The notes below the pieces were generated by a model. That model was not told the origin of the DNA and did not search any database. It saw nothing but the letters and a program-made list of their open reading frames with translations. A stretch of 64,000 nucleotides of DNA from the NCBI RefSeq assembly GCF_003977755.1, contig NZ_RQWN01000003.1:671058-735057 (forward strand), read 5' to 3'. This DNA comes from Haloterrigena salifodinae (GTDB lineage: Archaea; Halobacteriota; Halobacteria; Halobacteriales; Natrialbaceae). A program made the position numbers and the translations under genes. Positions 8,316 to 16,686 of the stretch are shown in pieces (position 1 is the stretch's first letter; each line of letters starts with the position of its first letter).

Positions 8316-8585
8316 CTAGATCGGGTCGTCGGGACCGTACTGCTCGGCAGTACGTTCGGCCTCCGTGGCGTACCGGTCCCGGGTCACCTCGTCGTCGACC
8401 GGCTCGAGTTCGTCCTCGGGGACGTCGACCGCCGCGGTGACTTCGGCGCCGGTTTGCAGCGATTGGCCCGATCGCTCCCGCTGTTGATACTGCGATCCGT
8501 CGGGCGTCGCGTAGACGAGCGTCACGATGTTCCGGCTGTCGAAGTCGCGCTCGACGAGCCAGCACTGCGCCGTCGACTCACTCAT
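8316..8585 (-). CDS. Small acidic hypothetical protein
   Basis: An 89-residue protein starting MSESTAQCWLVERDFD. It has an apparent small beta-rich core (NIVTLVYATPDGSQYQQRER) and an acidic tail (VPEDELEPVDDEVTRDRY). I do not recognise the family; the composition and codon use are those of a genuine haloarchaeal gene. A GTG two codons upstream is possible, but the ATG is preferred. It lies between the exporter operon and a divergently oriented membrane protein. Confidence 0.65.
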   Translation of the reverse strand: MSESTAQCWLVERDFDSRNIVTLVYATPDGSQYQQRERSGQSLQTGAEVTAAVDVPEDELEPVDDEVTRDRYATEAERTAEQYGPDDPI

Positions 8586-8715
8586 ACCCACCCCTTCGGC
8601 GTCGACGACCGAGAATGTACCGCGTCCCTCGTCGGGCGACGCCGGGCGGACGGTCTCACGCAGTGGCGGACTTCGCGAGGTACTTGCCCCTCGAGGTAAG
8701 ATTTCATACTACTCC

Positions 8716-9378
8716 ATGCAGGAGACCTGGAGCGACCACGTCGACCAGTTGCTGGACGAGCGCGAGCGAGAACAGCACCGCGTCGACCTCGAGCGGGCGA
8801 TGGTCGTCGTCACGAACCGTCGCGTGCTGGCCTTTACGCCCGACGAGGACGGGCCGAACTACCGATCCGCCGATCGGCCGAACGTCACGCGGGTCTCCGT
8901 CGAAACCAACAGCGCACTGGGACGGCTCCTCTGGGCGTCCCTCTTCTTGTTCCTCGGGCTCAGCCTCCTGATGATCAGCACGACGGTCGACCTCGCCGGC
9001 TTCGCCGACGACTACGCCGGCACAACCGGCGATCCGACCGGTATCGTCGACGCCGCTCTCGAGGCGCTCGCGACGATTTTGACGGTGTTCGATCTCTCGA
9101 TCCTCGTCGGCGGCGGCCTCCTGCTCGTGCTCGCCGTCCTGTCCTTCGCCGGCTACGTCCGGTCGCGGTGGCAGCGACTCGCCCTCCGGGTCAGCGGTGA
9201 CGACGACATCCTGCTCCCGGTCACCGACGCCGACCTCGAGGCCGGGCGGGCGGTCGCCCTCGAGGAGGCGATCCACCCGAATACGTCGCCCGCGGACGGC
9301 GACGCCGGTGGCGACTCACCGACCGACGGCTTATCGACCGACGATCCGTCAACTGCCGGGATCGATGAGTCAGGCTGA
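8716..9378 (+). CDS. Two-helix membrane protein with PH-like N-terminus, unknown function
   Basis: A 220-residue protein. Residues 1-65 ([30 protein letters not shown]) resemble the start of a bacterial PH-like domain, where TNRRVLA is a common strand. Two long membrane segments follow ([15 protein letters not shown], and [21 protein letters not shown]), with more beta-like sequence between and after them and an acidic Asp/Thr/Ser-rich tail. I chose ATG 8716 because sequence upstream in the same frame is basic and non-haloarchaeal in composition. The function is unknown. Confidence 0.72.
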   Translation: MQETWSDHVDQLLDEREREQHRVDLERAMVVVTNRRVLAFTPDEDGPNYRSADRPNVTRVSVETNSALGRLLWASLFLFLGLSLLMISTTVDLAGFADDYAGTTGDPTGIVDAALEALATILTVFDLSILVGGGLLLVLAVLSFAGYVRSRWQRLALRVSGDDDILLPVTDADLEAGRAVALEEAIHPNTSPADGDAGGDSPTDGLSTDDPSTAGIDESG

Positions 9379-9404
9379 AAGCCGCTGACGACCTAGCCCC
9401 GCCG

Positions 9405-11156
9405 ATGAACGCCGACGGGGTCCGCGAACGAGCAAAGTCGCTGCCGCGCGAGCCCGGCGTCTACCAGTTCCGGGCCGAGGGAACCACCCTCTACGTCGGG
9501 AAGGCCGTCGACCTCCGGAGTCGCGTCCGCTCCTACGCCGATCCGCGGACGGCGCGAATCCGCCGGATGGTCGACCGCGCCGACGAGATCGAGATCGCCG
9601 TCACCGACACCGAGACACAGGCGCTGTTGCTCGAGGCGAACCTGATCAAGCGCCACCAGCCCCGCTACAACGTCCGGCTGAAGGACGACAAGTCCTACCC
9701 GATGGTGCAGTTGACCGACCACGAGGCCCCGCGGATCGAGATCACCCGCGATCCCGCCGAGTCCGCGACGGTCTTCGGTCCGTTCACCAACAAGGGCCAG
9801 GTCGAGACCGTCGTGAAGGCCCTACGGGAGACCTACGGCGTCCGCGGCTGTTCGGACCACAAATACAGCGGCCGCGAGCGCCCCTGTCTGGACTACGAGA
9901 TGGGGCTTTGTACCGCGCCCTGCACCCGCGAGATCGACCTCGAGAGCTACGTGCAGGACGTGACCGCGGTCGAGCGCTTCTTCGAGGGCGAGACGGGGAT
10001 CCTCGCGGACCCGTTGCGCCGGGAGATGGAAGCCGCCGCGGAGGACCAGAACTTCGAGCGCGCCGCCAATCTTCGGGACCGTCTCGAGACCGTCGAGGCC
10101 TTCCACGGCGAGGGCGGCGAGGCGGTCCAGTCGGTCGGCGACGAGCGCGCGGTCGACGTCCTCGGGGTCGCCATCGAGGGCGAGAACGCGACCGTCGCCC
10201 GCCTGCGCGCCGAGCGCGGGAAACTGGTCGACCGGGACCGACACACCCTCGAGGCGCCCGCAGCCGAGGGCGCCGGAGACGAGGAGGGGGGCGTCCCCGC
10301 GGTGCTGGCCGCCTTCGTCGTCCAGTACTACGCCGAGCGCGACCTGCCTGACGCCCTGCTGCTGCCCGAACGCCACGGCGACGGCGAGGTCGCGGTGTGG
10401 CTCGAGGCCGAGGGCGTCTCGGTGCGCGTCCCCGGCGCCGGTCGGGAGGCCAAACTGGTCGACCTCGCGCTGAAGAACGCCCGCCGGAACGTCGGCGGCC
10501 GCGACGAGTGCGGGATGCTCGCTGACGCCCTCGAGATCGACGCGGCCCGGCGGATCGAGGGGTTCGACGTGAGCCACGCCCAGGGGAAGTCGGCGGTCGG
10601 CAGCAACGTGACGTTCGTCGACGGCAGCGCCGAGAAGGCAGACTACCGCCGGAAGAAACTCACCGACCAGAACGACGACTACGACAACATGCAGACCCTC
10701 CTCGAGTGGCGCGCCAGCCGCGCCGTCGAGGGGCGAGACGATCGCCCTGACCCTGATCTGCTCCTGATCGACGGCGGCGAAGGCCAACTTGAGGCCGCCC
10801 GCGACGCGTTGGCCGCCGTCGGCTGGGACGTGCCCGCGGTCGCGCTGGCGAAGGCCGAAGAGCGCGTGGTCACGCCCCGACGGACGTTCTCGTGGCCGAG
10901 CGACGCGCCCCACCTCCACCTCCTCCAGCGGGTGCGCGACGAGGCCCACCGCTTCGCGGTGCAGTACCACCAGACCGTCCGCGACGAGGTCAAGACGGTG
11001 CTGGACGACGTCCCCGGCGTCGGCCCTGAGACCAGAAAGCGACTCCTCGGCCGGTTCGGCAGCGTCGAGAACGTCCGCGAGGCGAGCGTCGACGACCTCG
11101 AGAGCGTCGAGGGGATCGGCGAGAAGACAGCCGAGACGATCAAATCGCGACTCTGA
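9405..11156 (+). CDS. uvrC: UvrABC excinuclease subunit C
   Basis: A 583-residue nuclease that makes both incisions in nucleotide excision repair together with UvrA and UvrB (not in this window). In order: the GIY-YIG domain (GVYQF ... [17 protein letters not shown], residues 17-45), the [16 protein letters not shown] stretch, a Cys-containing linker ([21 protein letters not shown]), a UVR motif ([12 protein letters not shown]), the RNase-H-like C-terminal nuclease (GFDVSHAQG with the catalytic Asp), and two terminal HhH motifs ([25 protein letters not shown]). The length is normal. The uvr system in haloarchaea is of bacterial origin. Confidence 0.97.
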   Translation: MNADGVRERAKSLPREPGVYQFRAEGTTLYVGKAVDLRSRVRSYADPRTARIRRMVDRADEIEIAVTDTETQALLLEANLIKRHQPRYNVRLKDDKSYPMVQLTDHEAPRIEITRDPAESATVFGPFTNKGQVETVVKALRETYGVRGCSDHKYSGRERPCLDYEMGLCTAPCTREIDLESYVQDVTAVERFFEGETGILADPLRREMEAAAEDQNFERAANLRDRLETVEAFHGEGGEAVQSVGDERAVDVLGVAIEGENATVARLRAERGKLVDRDRHTLEAPAAEGAGDEEGGVPAVLAAFVVQYYAERDLPDALLLPERHGDGEVAVWLEAEGVSVRVPGAGREAKLVDLALKNARRNVGGRDECGMLADALEIDAARRIEGFDVSHAQGKSAVGSNVTFVDGSAEKADYRRKKLTDQNDDYDNMQTLLEWRASRAVEGRDDRPDPDLLLIDGGEGQLEAARDALAAVGWDVPAVALAKAEERVVTPRRTFSWPSDAPHLHLLQRVRDEAHRFAVQYHQTVRDEVKTVLDDVPGVGPETRKRLLGRFGSVENVREASVDDLESVEGIGEKTAETIKSRL

Positions 11157-11230
11157 CGCGCCCGCTTCCGGAACCGGTACCGGTGGCTGACACTCTCTGC
11201 CGATGATTACTTGCCGAAACTATGCAGAAG

Positions 11231-11240
11231 TAATTTATCC
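11231..11240 (+). promoter_or_regulatory. TATA-like box for the 11262 lipoprotein
   Basis: TAATTTATCC is centred 26-27 bases upstream of the ATG at 11262, which supports that start over an in-frame upstream one at 11211. Confidence 0.45.
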
Positions 11241-11261
11241 CGTATCGTTGGAAGCACTGCT

Positions 11262-11855
11262 ATGAAAACCGAGCTGCGCCGCCGGACCCTGCTCGCCGTT
11301 TCCGGTGCGGTCGCGGTCGCCGGCTGTCTCGACGCAGGCGACTCGAGCGAGGCGAACGGCGAGACGCAGGCCGAATCGTCCGACGGAACGACTGACGACG
11401 ACGACGAGACGGATGGATCAGAGGCGAACGCTACCGCGGAACCGGTTCACGAGGACTACGAAACGACCGAGGTCCGGATCGTTTCCGCCGATGGGGACGA
11501 ACTCGGTGCGGTGACGGCGGCGATCGCTGACACGCAGGACCTCCAGAGTCTCGGACTCAGCGACACCGAGGAACTGCCGTCGGACCACGGCATGCTGTTC
11601 GTCTTCGAGTCGGTCGGGGAGCACACGTTCGTCATGCGGGAGATGGACTTCGGCATCGACATCGTTTACGCCGACTCGGACGGGACGATCACCGACGTTC
11701 ACCACGCGCCGGCGCCCGAACCGGGCGAGGACGGCGAGGAAGAACACCACCAGTATCCCGGCCGGGGACAGTACGTCCTCGAGGTCAACTACGAGTGGAC
11801 GACCGACCACGACGTTAGCGAAGGGGACGTCCTCGAGTTCGATCTCGAGGCGTGA
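11262..11855 (+). CDS. Tat-exported lipoprotein, unknown function
   Basis: A 197-residue protein starting MKTELRRRTLLAVSGAVAVAGC. The twin arginines, hydrophobic core and lipobox Cys22 mark a Tat lipoprotein. A Ser/Asp/Glu-rich spacer follows, then a compact domain of about 125 residues that looks like a DUF192-type fold: it has a FVFESVGEHTFVMREMDFGIDIVYAD segment, resembling the strand-helix pattern of DUF192 (which usually has F-W/M-K/R-N/D-M-x-x-P-L-D-I). A TATA-like AATTTATCCC lies about 27 bases before the ATG. Confidence 0.78.
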   Translation: MKTELRRRTLLAVSGAVAVAGCLDAGDSSEANGETQAESSDGTTDDDDETDGSEANATAEPVHEDYETTEVRIVSADGDELGAVTAAIADTQDLQSLGLSDTEELPSDHGMLFVFESVGEHTFVMREMDFGIDIVYADSDGTITDVHHAPAPEPGEDGEEEHHQYPGRGQYVLEVNYEWTTDHDVSEGDVLEFDLEA

Positions 11856-11939
11856 CCGATACCGCCGCCGGGCCGCCGTCGTGTGACCGTTGCGAAAGCA
11901 AGGACAGGGCTATCCCCCGTACCGGTCCTATGATACGGC

Positions 11940-12236
11940 ATGTCAAACGACGACGAACTCGACGACCTGCTCGACGAACTCGACAGCCAGGGCGACCTCG
12001 AGACGTCACAGCAGGTGCTGTCGATCCGGACGGAGAGCCGTCGGTACGACAAGCCGGTGACGATCGTCGAGGGCTTCGACCTCGAGTCGGACGAGATCAA
12101 ATCGATCGCGTCGGACCTCAAGAGTTCGATGGGGACGGGCGGGACCGTCGACGACGGCCGGATCGAACTGCAGGGCGACCACCGGGACCGGGTGCCTGAC
12201 CTGCTCCGCGAGCGGGGGTTCGACGTTCGCGAGTGA
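11940..12236 (+). CDS. Translation initiation factor SUI1/eIF1-family protein
   Basis: A 98-residue acidic protein. After a helical acidic start (DDELDDLLDELDSQ) it carries the SUI1 core: KPVTIVEGFD, then GTGGTVDDGRIELQGDHRDRV, where the glycine-rich GTGGTV turn and the IELQGDHR strand are the family signature. eIF1/aIF1 helps the small ribosomal subunit select the start codon. The gene stands alone, 84 bases after the lipoprotein. Confidence 0.9.
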   Translation: MSNDDELDDLLDELDSQGDLETSQQVLSIRTESRRYDKPVTIVEGFDLESDEIKSIASDLKSSMGTGGTVDDGRIELQGDHRDRVPDLLRERGFDVRE

Positions 12237-12305
12237 GCCGTCCCGAACGGCCGAACTAACGCTTTTCGCGTCGAACCGGCGCTCGAGCCGCTCCCGCGTC
12301 GAAGT

Positions 12306-12314
12306 CGCTTTATG
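12306..12314 (+). promoter_or_regulatory. TATA-like box for the GNAT gene
   Basis: CGCTTTATG ends 22 bases before the ATG at 12336 and includes an upstream in-frame ATG; the spacing favours 12336 as the leaderless start. Confidence 0.4.
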
Positions 12315-12335
12315 TCCGTCCTAGCAAGTACGAGT

Positions 12336-12845
12336 ATGAGGATTCGTCCGGCAGTGGACGACGATTTTCCGGACATACGAGCGATCGCTCGGAAAACGTG
12401 GCACGATACCCACGACGAACTCGACGAAGACCTGATCGACCGAACCGTCGACGACTGGTACACCGACGACTCGATGCCCCTCGAGGCGCCGGGGACGGTC
12501 GTCCTCGTCGTGGAAGCGGCGGACGGAAGTCAGGCGGAGTTCGACGACGATGACGGCGAAATCGTCGGCTTCACCCACGCGGTCGTCCAGGGCGACACGG
12601 CCGATATCCTCCGGATGTACGTCGATCCCGACCGGCAGGAAGCGGGCGTCGGGACCGATCTCCACGAACGGCTGGTCGAACAGCTCCGGGTCTACGACGT
12701 CGGGCGGATCCGCGCCTTCGACTTCGCGTTCAACGACGCCAGCCGGCGGTTCTACGAGGGGCTGGGCTTCGAGCGGACCGACGTCGGCGAGGTCGAGATC
12801 GACGGGGAGTTCTACGACGAGGCGGTCTACACGCTCAAGCTCTAG
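12336..12845 (+). CDS. GNAT-family N-acetyltransferase
   Basis: A 169-residue acetyltransferase. It shows RIRPAVDDDFPDIRAIA at the start, the acetyl-CoA binding motif A (MYVDPDRQEAGVGTDLHERL, with the R/Q-x-x-G-x-G loop), and the ending NDASRRFYEGLGFERTDVGEVEIDG that is characteristic of the family's motif B. The acceptor (protein N-terminus, small molecule or polyamine) cannot be told from sequence. It is a monocistronic gene. Confidence 0.9.
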   Translation: MRIRPAVDDDFPDIRAIARKTWHDTHDELDEDLIDRTVDDWYTDDSMPLEAPGTVVLVVEAADGSQAEFDDDDGEIVGFTHAVVQGDTADILRMYVDPDRQEAGVGTDLHERLVEQLRVYDVGRIRAFDFAFNDASRRFYEGLGFERTDVGEVEIDGEFYDEAVYTLKL

Positions 12846-12924
12846 CAGTAGATAGTAATGAACGAGCAGTAATCAGTATAATATACTCAAGAATACATTT
12901 ACGGATACTAATTAAATATAACGT

Positions 12925-13314
12925 ATGAATCGACGCTCGGTCCTTGCTGCCAGCGGAGTCGCTCTCTCAACGGTTATTGCTGGCTGTTCGTCTGACGGGG
13001 ACACACCGGACGGTTCGTCCGACGGGGACACGCTGGATGGGGAGTGTGAACTAATACACGACCTGGACCCGTCTCGTGTGAAAGAGTCTTACGATGGTGT
13101 GCCCGTCGAAACGTACAGATACGGAGATTTGAGTACGGAGGCCCAGCAGGTGTTCGACGAGGCACTCGCGGACGGTGTTTACTTCACCACAAATCAAAGT
13201 TTGCGCTCTGAAGAATTCCAGTACGGGGACGTCCAGTCAATCTATCACGTTATCCACCATAATGAAACGCACGTGATGGCAACGTATGTAAATGAAGGCT
13301 GTCGCGGTCCGTAA
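12925..13314 (+). CDS. Tat lipoprotein with repeated linker, unknown function
   Basis: A 129-residue protein starting MNRRSVLAASGVALSTVIAGC, a Tat lipoprotein signal with lipobox Cys21. A short direct repeat follows (SSDGDTPDG then SSDGDTLDG). The remaining domain of about 90 residues has one Cys near the start and one near the end (GECELIH ... EGCRGP), which may pair outside the cell. Its DNA is visibly richer in A/T at third positions than its neighbours, and it sits in an A/T-rich spacer, so it may be a recent arrival. I do not recognise the family. Confidence 0.68.
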   Translation: MNRRSVLAASGVALSTVIAGCSSDGDTPDGSSDGDTLDGECELIHDLDPSRVKESYDGVPVETYRYGDLSTEAQQVFDEALADGVYFTTNQSLRSEEFQYGDVQSIYHVIHHNETHVMATYVNEGCRGP

Positions 13315-13487
13315 ATTCCCTCTACTGAACGCGAGTTTCACGCACTCCCTCTGAATAAAGAAACCGTATTACCAACTACTGCTAGAGCGGACGGTACGGA
13401 AACAGATCGAGAACGGACGGAGCGCGTCTCTTCCGTTCGCTCGACCGGAAACGAGCGCAACGTTTCACTCGAGACGAGCGCATCACA

Positions 13488-13506
13488 CGCCCCGTAAGGA
13501 GGGGCG
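13488..13506. other. GC-rich hairpin in the 13.3-13.6 kb spacer
   Basis: CGCCCC, a 7-base loop (GTAAGGA), then GGGGCG form a perfect 6-pair stem between two genes that converge. No T-run follows. It could assist transcription ending or be chance in GC-rich DNA. No gene is supported in the surrounding 284-base spacer. Confidence 0.3.
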
Positions 13507-13598
13507 AAACGCGGGTCGTATTCCGCGCCGGAGAGTTCAAGTGACCAATCGAGCCAGCCGGAAACACGTTTTCGAGGGAAGAAACCCGATGATCGACA

Positions 13599-14705
13599 TT
13601 ACTGCAACAGCGGATTCACCGGTGACGTCTCGTCGGGCGTCTCCTCGTCGAAGAAGCCCTCGACGCCCTCGAGTTCGAAGACGAAGTCGGCGCCGAACGC
13701 GCCGGCGGGGGTCTGGAAGCCGGCGTCGGCGTCGCCCGCGAGGACGCGCTCGGCGACCGTCACCGCGCCGTCGACGGTGACGACGTACGGATCGGGCGTC
13801 CGCAGGCGGGAGATGACGCGCTCGCCCTCCCCGTCGCCTTCCCCTTCAGTGCGCGCTTCGCCCCAGACGTACGCGGATCCGCGTTCGCGAGCCCGCTCGG
13901 AGGGACCGTCGCGGACGCCGGCCAACTGCTTCAGCGTCCAGCGCACCGGTTTCGACTCGAACACCGGCGAGAGGTAGCGATGCAGTCGCAGTGCGGTGCG
14001 GGCGGGCTGGGGCATCACCGCGTACATCTCGACGTTCGGAATCCCGGTCGTGTAGTGAGCCGTCGAAACGTCGCCCATCGGCATCGTCACCGCTGGCCGT
14101 TCGCCGCGCCCGAAGTCGATTTCGCGGGTCTTCCACCCCGTCGGCGCGCTCTCGAGGTTGCCGTCGCGGCGGACGGCGTTCTCGGTGTCGGCGCCCTCGA
14201 TGACCGTCCGAAGCGTGCCGATCGAGGGCACGCGAAACGAGTCAACGCCCAGCGCGAGGTGAGTCGCCTCCGGAAGCCGGTCGGCGAGGTGGGCGGCCAG
14301 ACAGTCCATCGGGATCGTCGAGAGTGCGGCCGCCGGGAGCAGCGTGATGCCGGCCTCCGTCGCCTCCTCGTCCCGGTCGTGGATCGACTCGATGACGGGG
14401 ATCTCGCCGGTGATGTCGACGTAGTCCGTCTCGCTGCGGAGACAGCCCTTGACGAGCGGTTCGGCCGTATTCGAGAACGGCCCCGCGCAGTTCAGCACGC
14501 AGTCGACGTCCTCGAGGGCCGTCGCGACGGTCACGGGATCCTCGAGCGAGAACCGGCGACCCGGCTGCTCGAGGTCGGCGACCTGCTCGCGGAGCTGTTC
14601 CCGGTCGCGGCCGGCCAGGATCGGATCCAGTCCGCGGTCGATCGCCTCCTCGGTGATCAGACCGCCGACGAACCCGTACGAGCCGTAGATCAGAAGGGTC
14701 GGCAT
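13599..14705 (-). CDS. Saccharopine dehydrogenase-like NAD(P)-binding protein
   Basis: A 368-residue protein with an N-terminal Rossmann fold (LLIYGSYGFVGGLITEEAIDRG, then ILAGRD) and downstream segments typical of saccharopine dehydrogenase-like oxidoreductases (DCVLNCAGPFSNTAEPLVKGCL, DYVDITGEIPVIE). The trans-acting enoyl reductases of lipid metabolism also belong to this superfamily and have the same architecture. It is unlikely to be true saccharopine dehydrogenase; the substrate is unknown. It is transcribed alone, with its start 99 bases from the Orc1/Cdc6 stop. Confidence 0.83.
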   Translation of the reverse strand: MPTLLIYGSYGFVGGLITEEAIDRGLDPILAGRDREQLREQVADLEQPGRRFSLEDPVTVATALEDVDCVLNCAGPFSNTAEPLVKGCLRSETDYVDITGEIPVIESIHDRDEEATEAGITLLPAAALSTIPMDCLAAHLADRLPEATHLALGVDSFRVPSIGTLRTVIEGADTENAVRRDGNLESAPTGWKTREIDFGRGERPAVTMPMGDVSTAHYTTGIPNVEMYAVMPQPARTALRLHRYLSPVFESKPVRWTLKQLAGVRDGPSERARERGSAYVWGEARTEGEGDGEGERVISRLRTPDPYVVTVDGAVTVAERVLAGDADAGFQTPAGAFGADFVFELEGVEGFFDEETPDETSPVNPLLQ

Positions 14706-14804
14706 ACCCCGAACGAGGCCGCGTCGGCGGTTAAGCGGCGGGCCGGCATTGCTATGCGGCGAACGGCGACAGCGAGAATCAGTATCTCGAGGGCCCGGTA
14801 CGTC

Positions 14805-15935
14805 TCACTCGAGCCGCTCTAACACAGCGTCCTTCTCGTAGGACAGCGACAGCGACCGCGAGCGACCGCGGCCGTCGACCTCGACGTAGTTGGCGTCGAT
14901 CAGCCCCAGCTGGTCGAGTTTGTTGACGATCTCCGAGTAGCGTGTGTAGCCCAGCTCGGTCTCCTCGTGGAACGCCTCGTAGACATCGCCGGCCTGCTCG
15001 CCGTCGTGGTGGGCGATCACCTCGAGCAGCGTCCGTTCGGTGTCGGTCAACCCCGAGAGGCTCCGCGAGAGGTTGATGTACTTGGACTTCTCGAAGGCCT
15101 GCTCGACGTCTTGGCGCTCGACGGTGCGGCTGGCGCGCATCTCGGCGTTCAGCCCGGCCCGGCGTAGCAGGTCGATCCCGACACGCAGGTCGCCGCTGTC
15201 GGCGGTGAGGTCGGCGACGTACTCCAAGGTGTCCCGGCCGATGACGCCGTCGTTGAAGCCGCGTGTGACGCGCTCCTCGAGGATGTCGACGATCTCGGGC
15301 TGGTCGTAGACGGGGAAGTAGACGTCTTCAGGGCGGAAGACGCTTTGGACCCGCGAGTCGAGTTCGTCGATGACGTCTAGGGCGGGGTCGGAGGAGACGA
15401 CGACGACCCCGATCTTCGCGCCGGGGTACTCCTCGTGGGCCCGCAGGAGCGAGTAGAGCGTGTCCGAGGCCTCGTTCTCGTAGAAGAGGTAGTTGATGTC
15501 GTCCAAGGCGACGACGAGCACCTTGTCCTCCTCAACGAGCTTCTCGGCGATCTGGCCGAACAGCTTCTTGAACGAGATCCCCGAGGACGGCGGTTCGTAG
15601 TCGAAGGTCCCCTCGAAGAGCCGCGAGAACACCGAGTACCGGGTCGCGTTGACCTGACAGTTGACGCGGATGGTGCGGACGTCGCTGGTCTGGGCGCCCA
15701 CCTCGTCGAACAACTTCTGGATGGCCGTCGTCTTGCCGGTGCCCGGCGGTCCGCGGACCATGACGTTCAGCGGCCGGGAGCCGCGCACCGCCGGCCGAAG
15801 CGCGTACGTCAGGCTCTGTGTCTGGCCTTCACGGTGCTTGAACGTCTCGGGAACGTAGTCGATCTCGAAAACGTGCTCGTCCCGGAACACGGATTCATCC
15901 CACGACAACATCCCCTCCTCGGGGTCGTCTGCCAT
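14805..15935 (-). CDS. Orc1/Cdc6-type replication initiator
   Basis: A 376-residue AAA+ protein. Walker A is RGPPGTGKTT (around 61-70), Walker B VVALDDINYLFY, sensor 1 VVVSSDPALD, sensor 2 GDLRVGIDLLRRAG, and a C-terminal winged helix follows (LTDTERTLLEVIAHHDGEQAGDVYEAFHEE). Haloarchaea encode many Orc1/Cdc6 paralogues, only some with an origin alongside. I chose ATG 15935 (MADDPEEGMLSWDE), because the upstream frame is basic and unrelated. The 135-base divergent spacer shows no origin recognition box array, so this copy is probably not next to an origin. Confidence 0.93.
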   Translation of the reverse strand: MADDPEEGMLSWDESVFRDEHVFEIDYVPETFKHREGQTQSLTYALRPAVRGSRPLNVMVRGPPGTGKTTAIQKLFDEVGAQTSDVRTIRVNCQVNATRYSVFSRLFEGTFDYEPPSSGISFKKLFGQIAEKLVEEDKVLVVALDDINYLFYENEASDTLYSLLRAHEEYPGAKIGVVVVSSDPALDVIDELDSRVQSVFRPEDVYFPVYDQPEIVDILEERVTRGFNDGVIGRDTLEYVADLTADSGDLRVGIDLLRRAGLNAEMRASRTVERQDVEQAFEKSKYINLSRSLSGLTDTERTLLEVIAHHDGEQAGDVYEAFHEETELGYTRYSEIVNKLDQLGLIDANYVEVDGRGRSRSLSLSYEKDAVLERLE

Positions 15936-16035
15936 CACTTTCACCCTGCTTCCGCAGCGTCTTAAGGATTCGGGCGGCCGATCCCGTGGTCGCGAGGAGC
16001 CGATCGATGCGTGTGACCACACCACAATAATTAAT

Positions 16036-16044
16036 GTTTATTAG
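16036..16044 (+). promoter_or_regulatory. TATA-like box for the 16071 gene
   Basis: GTTTATTAG lies about 30 bases before the ATG at 16071 in an A/T-rich patch (AATAATTAATG) shared with the divergent Orc1/Cdc6 gene. Confidence 0.4.
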
Positions 16045-16070
16045 AATGACTTTCAGGCGAAGATACCGAT

Positions 16071-16391
16071 ATGACTCTACCGGACCCACCGGCGACGGTT
16101 CCTGACTTCCTGCTCGATCAGTTCACTGATCACTCGCCGGAGACGCTGCGAGACATCGGCGAGTACGCCCGCAAGGAGACCTACGTCGCGCCCGAGGCGG
16201 CGTCCGACTCCATCGTCGAAGCCTTCGCGCTGCAGGACGAGGAGACGCTCGCGGCGATCGCAGGGTACGTCGACGAACTCGGCGACTTCCTCGAGGAGCG
16301 CGACGCCGATTCGCTCGCGGCGATCACCGGCGACGACACGGACGACGAGGAATCGTGGGGCCACCAGCGAATTCTGGACTGGCACAGTTGA
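16071..16391 (+). CDS. Acidic helical hypothetical protein
   Basis: A 106-residue, strongly acidic protein predicted to be helical (PEAASDSIVEAFALQDEETLAAIAGYVDELGDFLEERDADSL). It ends with an Asp/Glu cluster and WGHQRILDWHS. No catalytic motif is visible. It is divergent from Orc1/Cdc6. Its codon use is typical of the genome. The function is not known to me. Confidence 0.7.
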   Translation: MTLPDPPATVPDFLLDQFTDHSPETLRDIGEYARKETYVAPEAASDSIVEAFALQDEETLAAIAGYVDELGDFLEERDADSLAAITGDDTDDEESWGHQRILDWHS

Positions 16392-16441
16392 GCGGCCGAC
16401 TGGCAGAATCTCCGACGCGTCGACTCGCCCGCACAGCCGCC

Positions 16442-16609
16442 TTACGCGAGTTCGACGCGATCCATTTCGCGTTCGATATCGGCTTTCGTGATCCGTCCGT
16501 TGTGGGTCATTCGAACGTGCGCTCGGACTAACCGCTCCACCTCGTCGGAGCTGCTCGAGCGGATCATGAACTGGCAGTGATCCCCCGAGCACTCGAACTG
16601 GTAGGGCAT
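16442..16609 (-). CDS. DUF1059-like small protein
   Basis: A 55-residue protein starting MPYQFECSGDHCQFMIRS, with two cysteines in a beta-strand start followed by a helix (SSDEVERLVRAHVRMTH). DUF1059 proteins have the same plan: a Y-x-F-x-C strand, then C-x-F, then a helix ending in a His. An ATG 22 codons further upstream (16675) would give 77 residues, but family members begin at the equivalent of MPYQFEC. It lies 73 bases from the MutS-family gene start region's downstream end and is read in the same direction. Confidence 0.6.
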   Translation of the reverse strand: MPYQFECSGDHCQFMIRSSSSDEVERLVRAHVRMTHNGRITKADIEREMDRVELA

Positions 16610-16686
16610 GTCATAGCATCGCTCGAGTATCAGGGTAGCTATTTCACTTGCATTTGCGGGAACAGGATTCGACATCGACCCGACGG

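Noticed and set aside
13382..13567. A 61-codon minus-strand frame in the 13.3-13.6 kb spacer
   Set aside because: The product is Arg/Ser-rich and non-acidic, unlike real genes here, and no promoter-like box stands before it.
15936..16070. Replication origin between the Orc1/Cdc6 gene and its divergent neighbour
   Set aside because: No repeated recognition boxes or long A/T-rich unwinding region are visible in only 135 bases.
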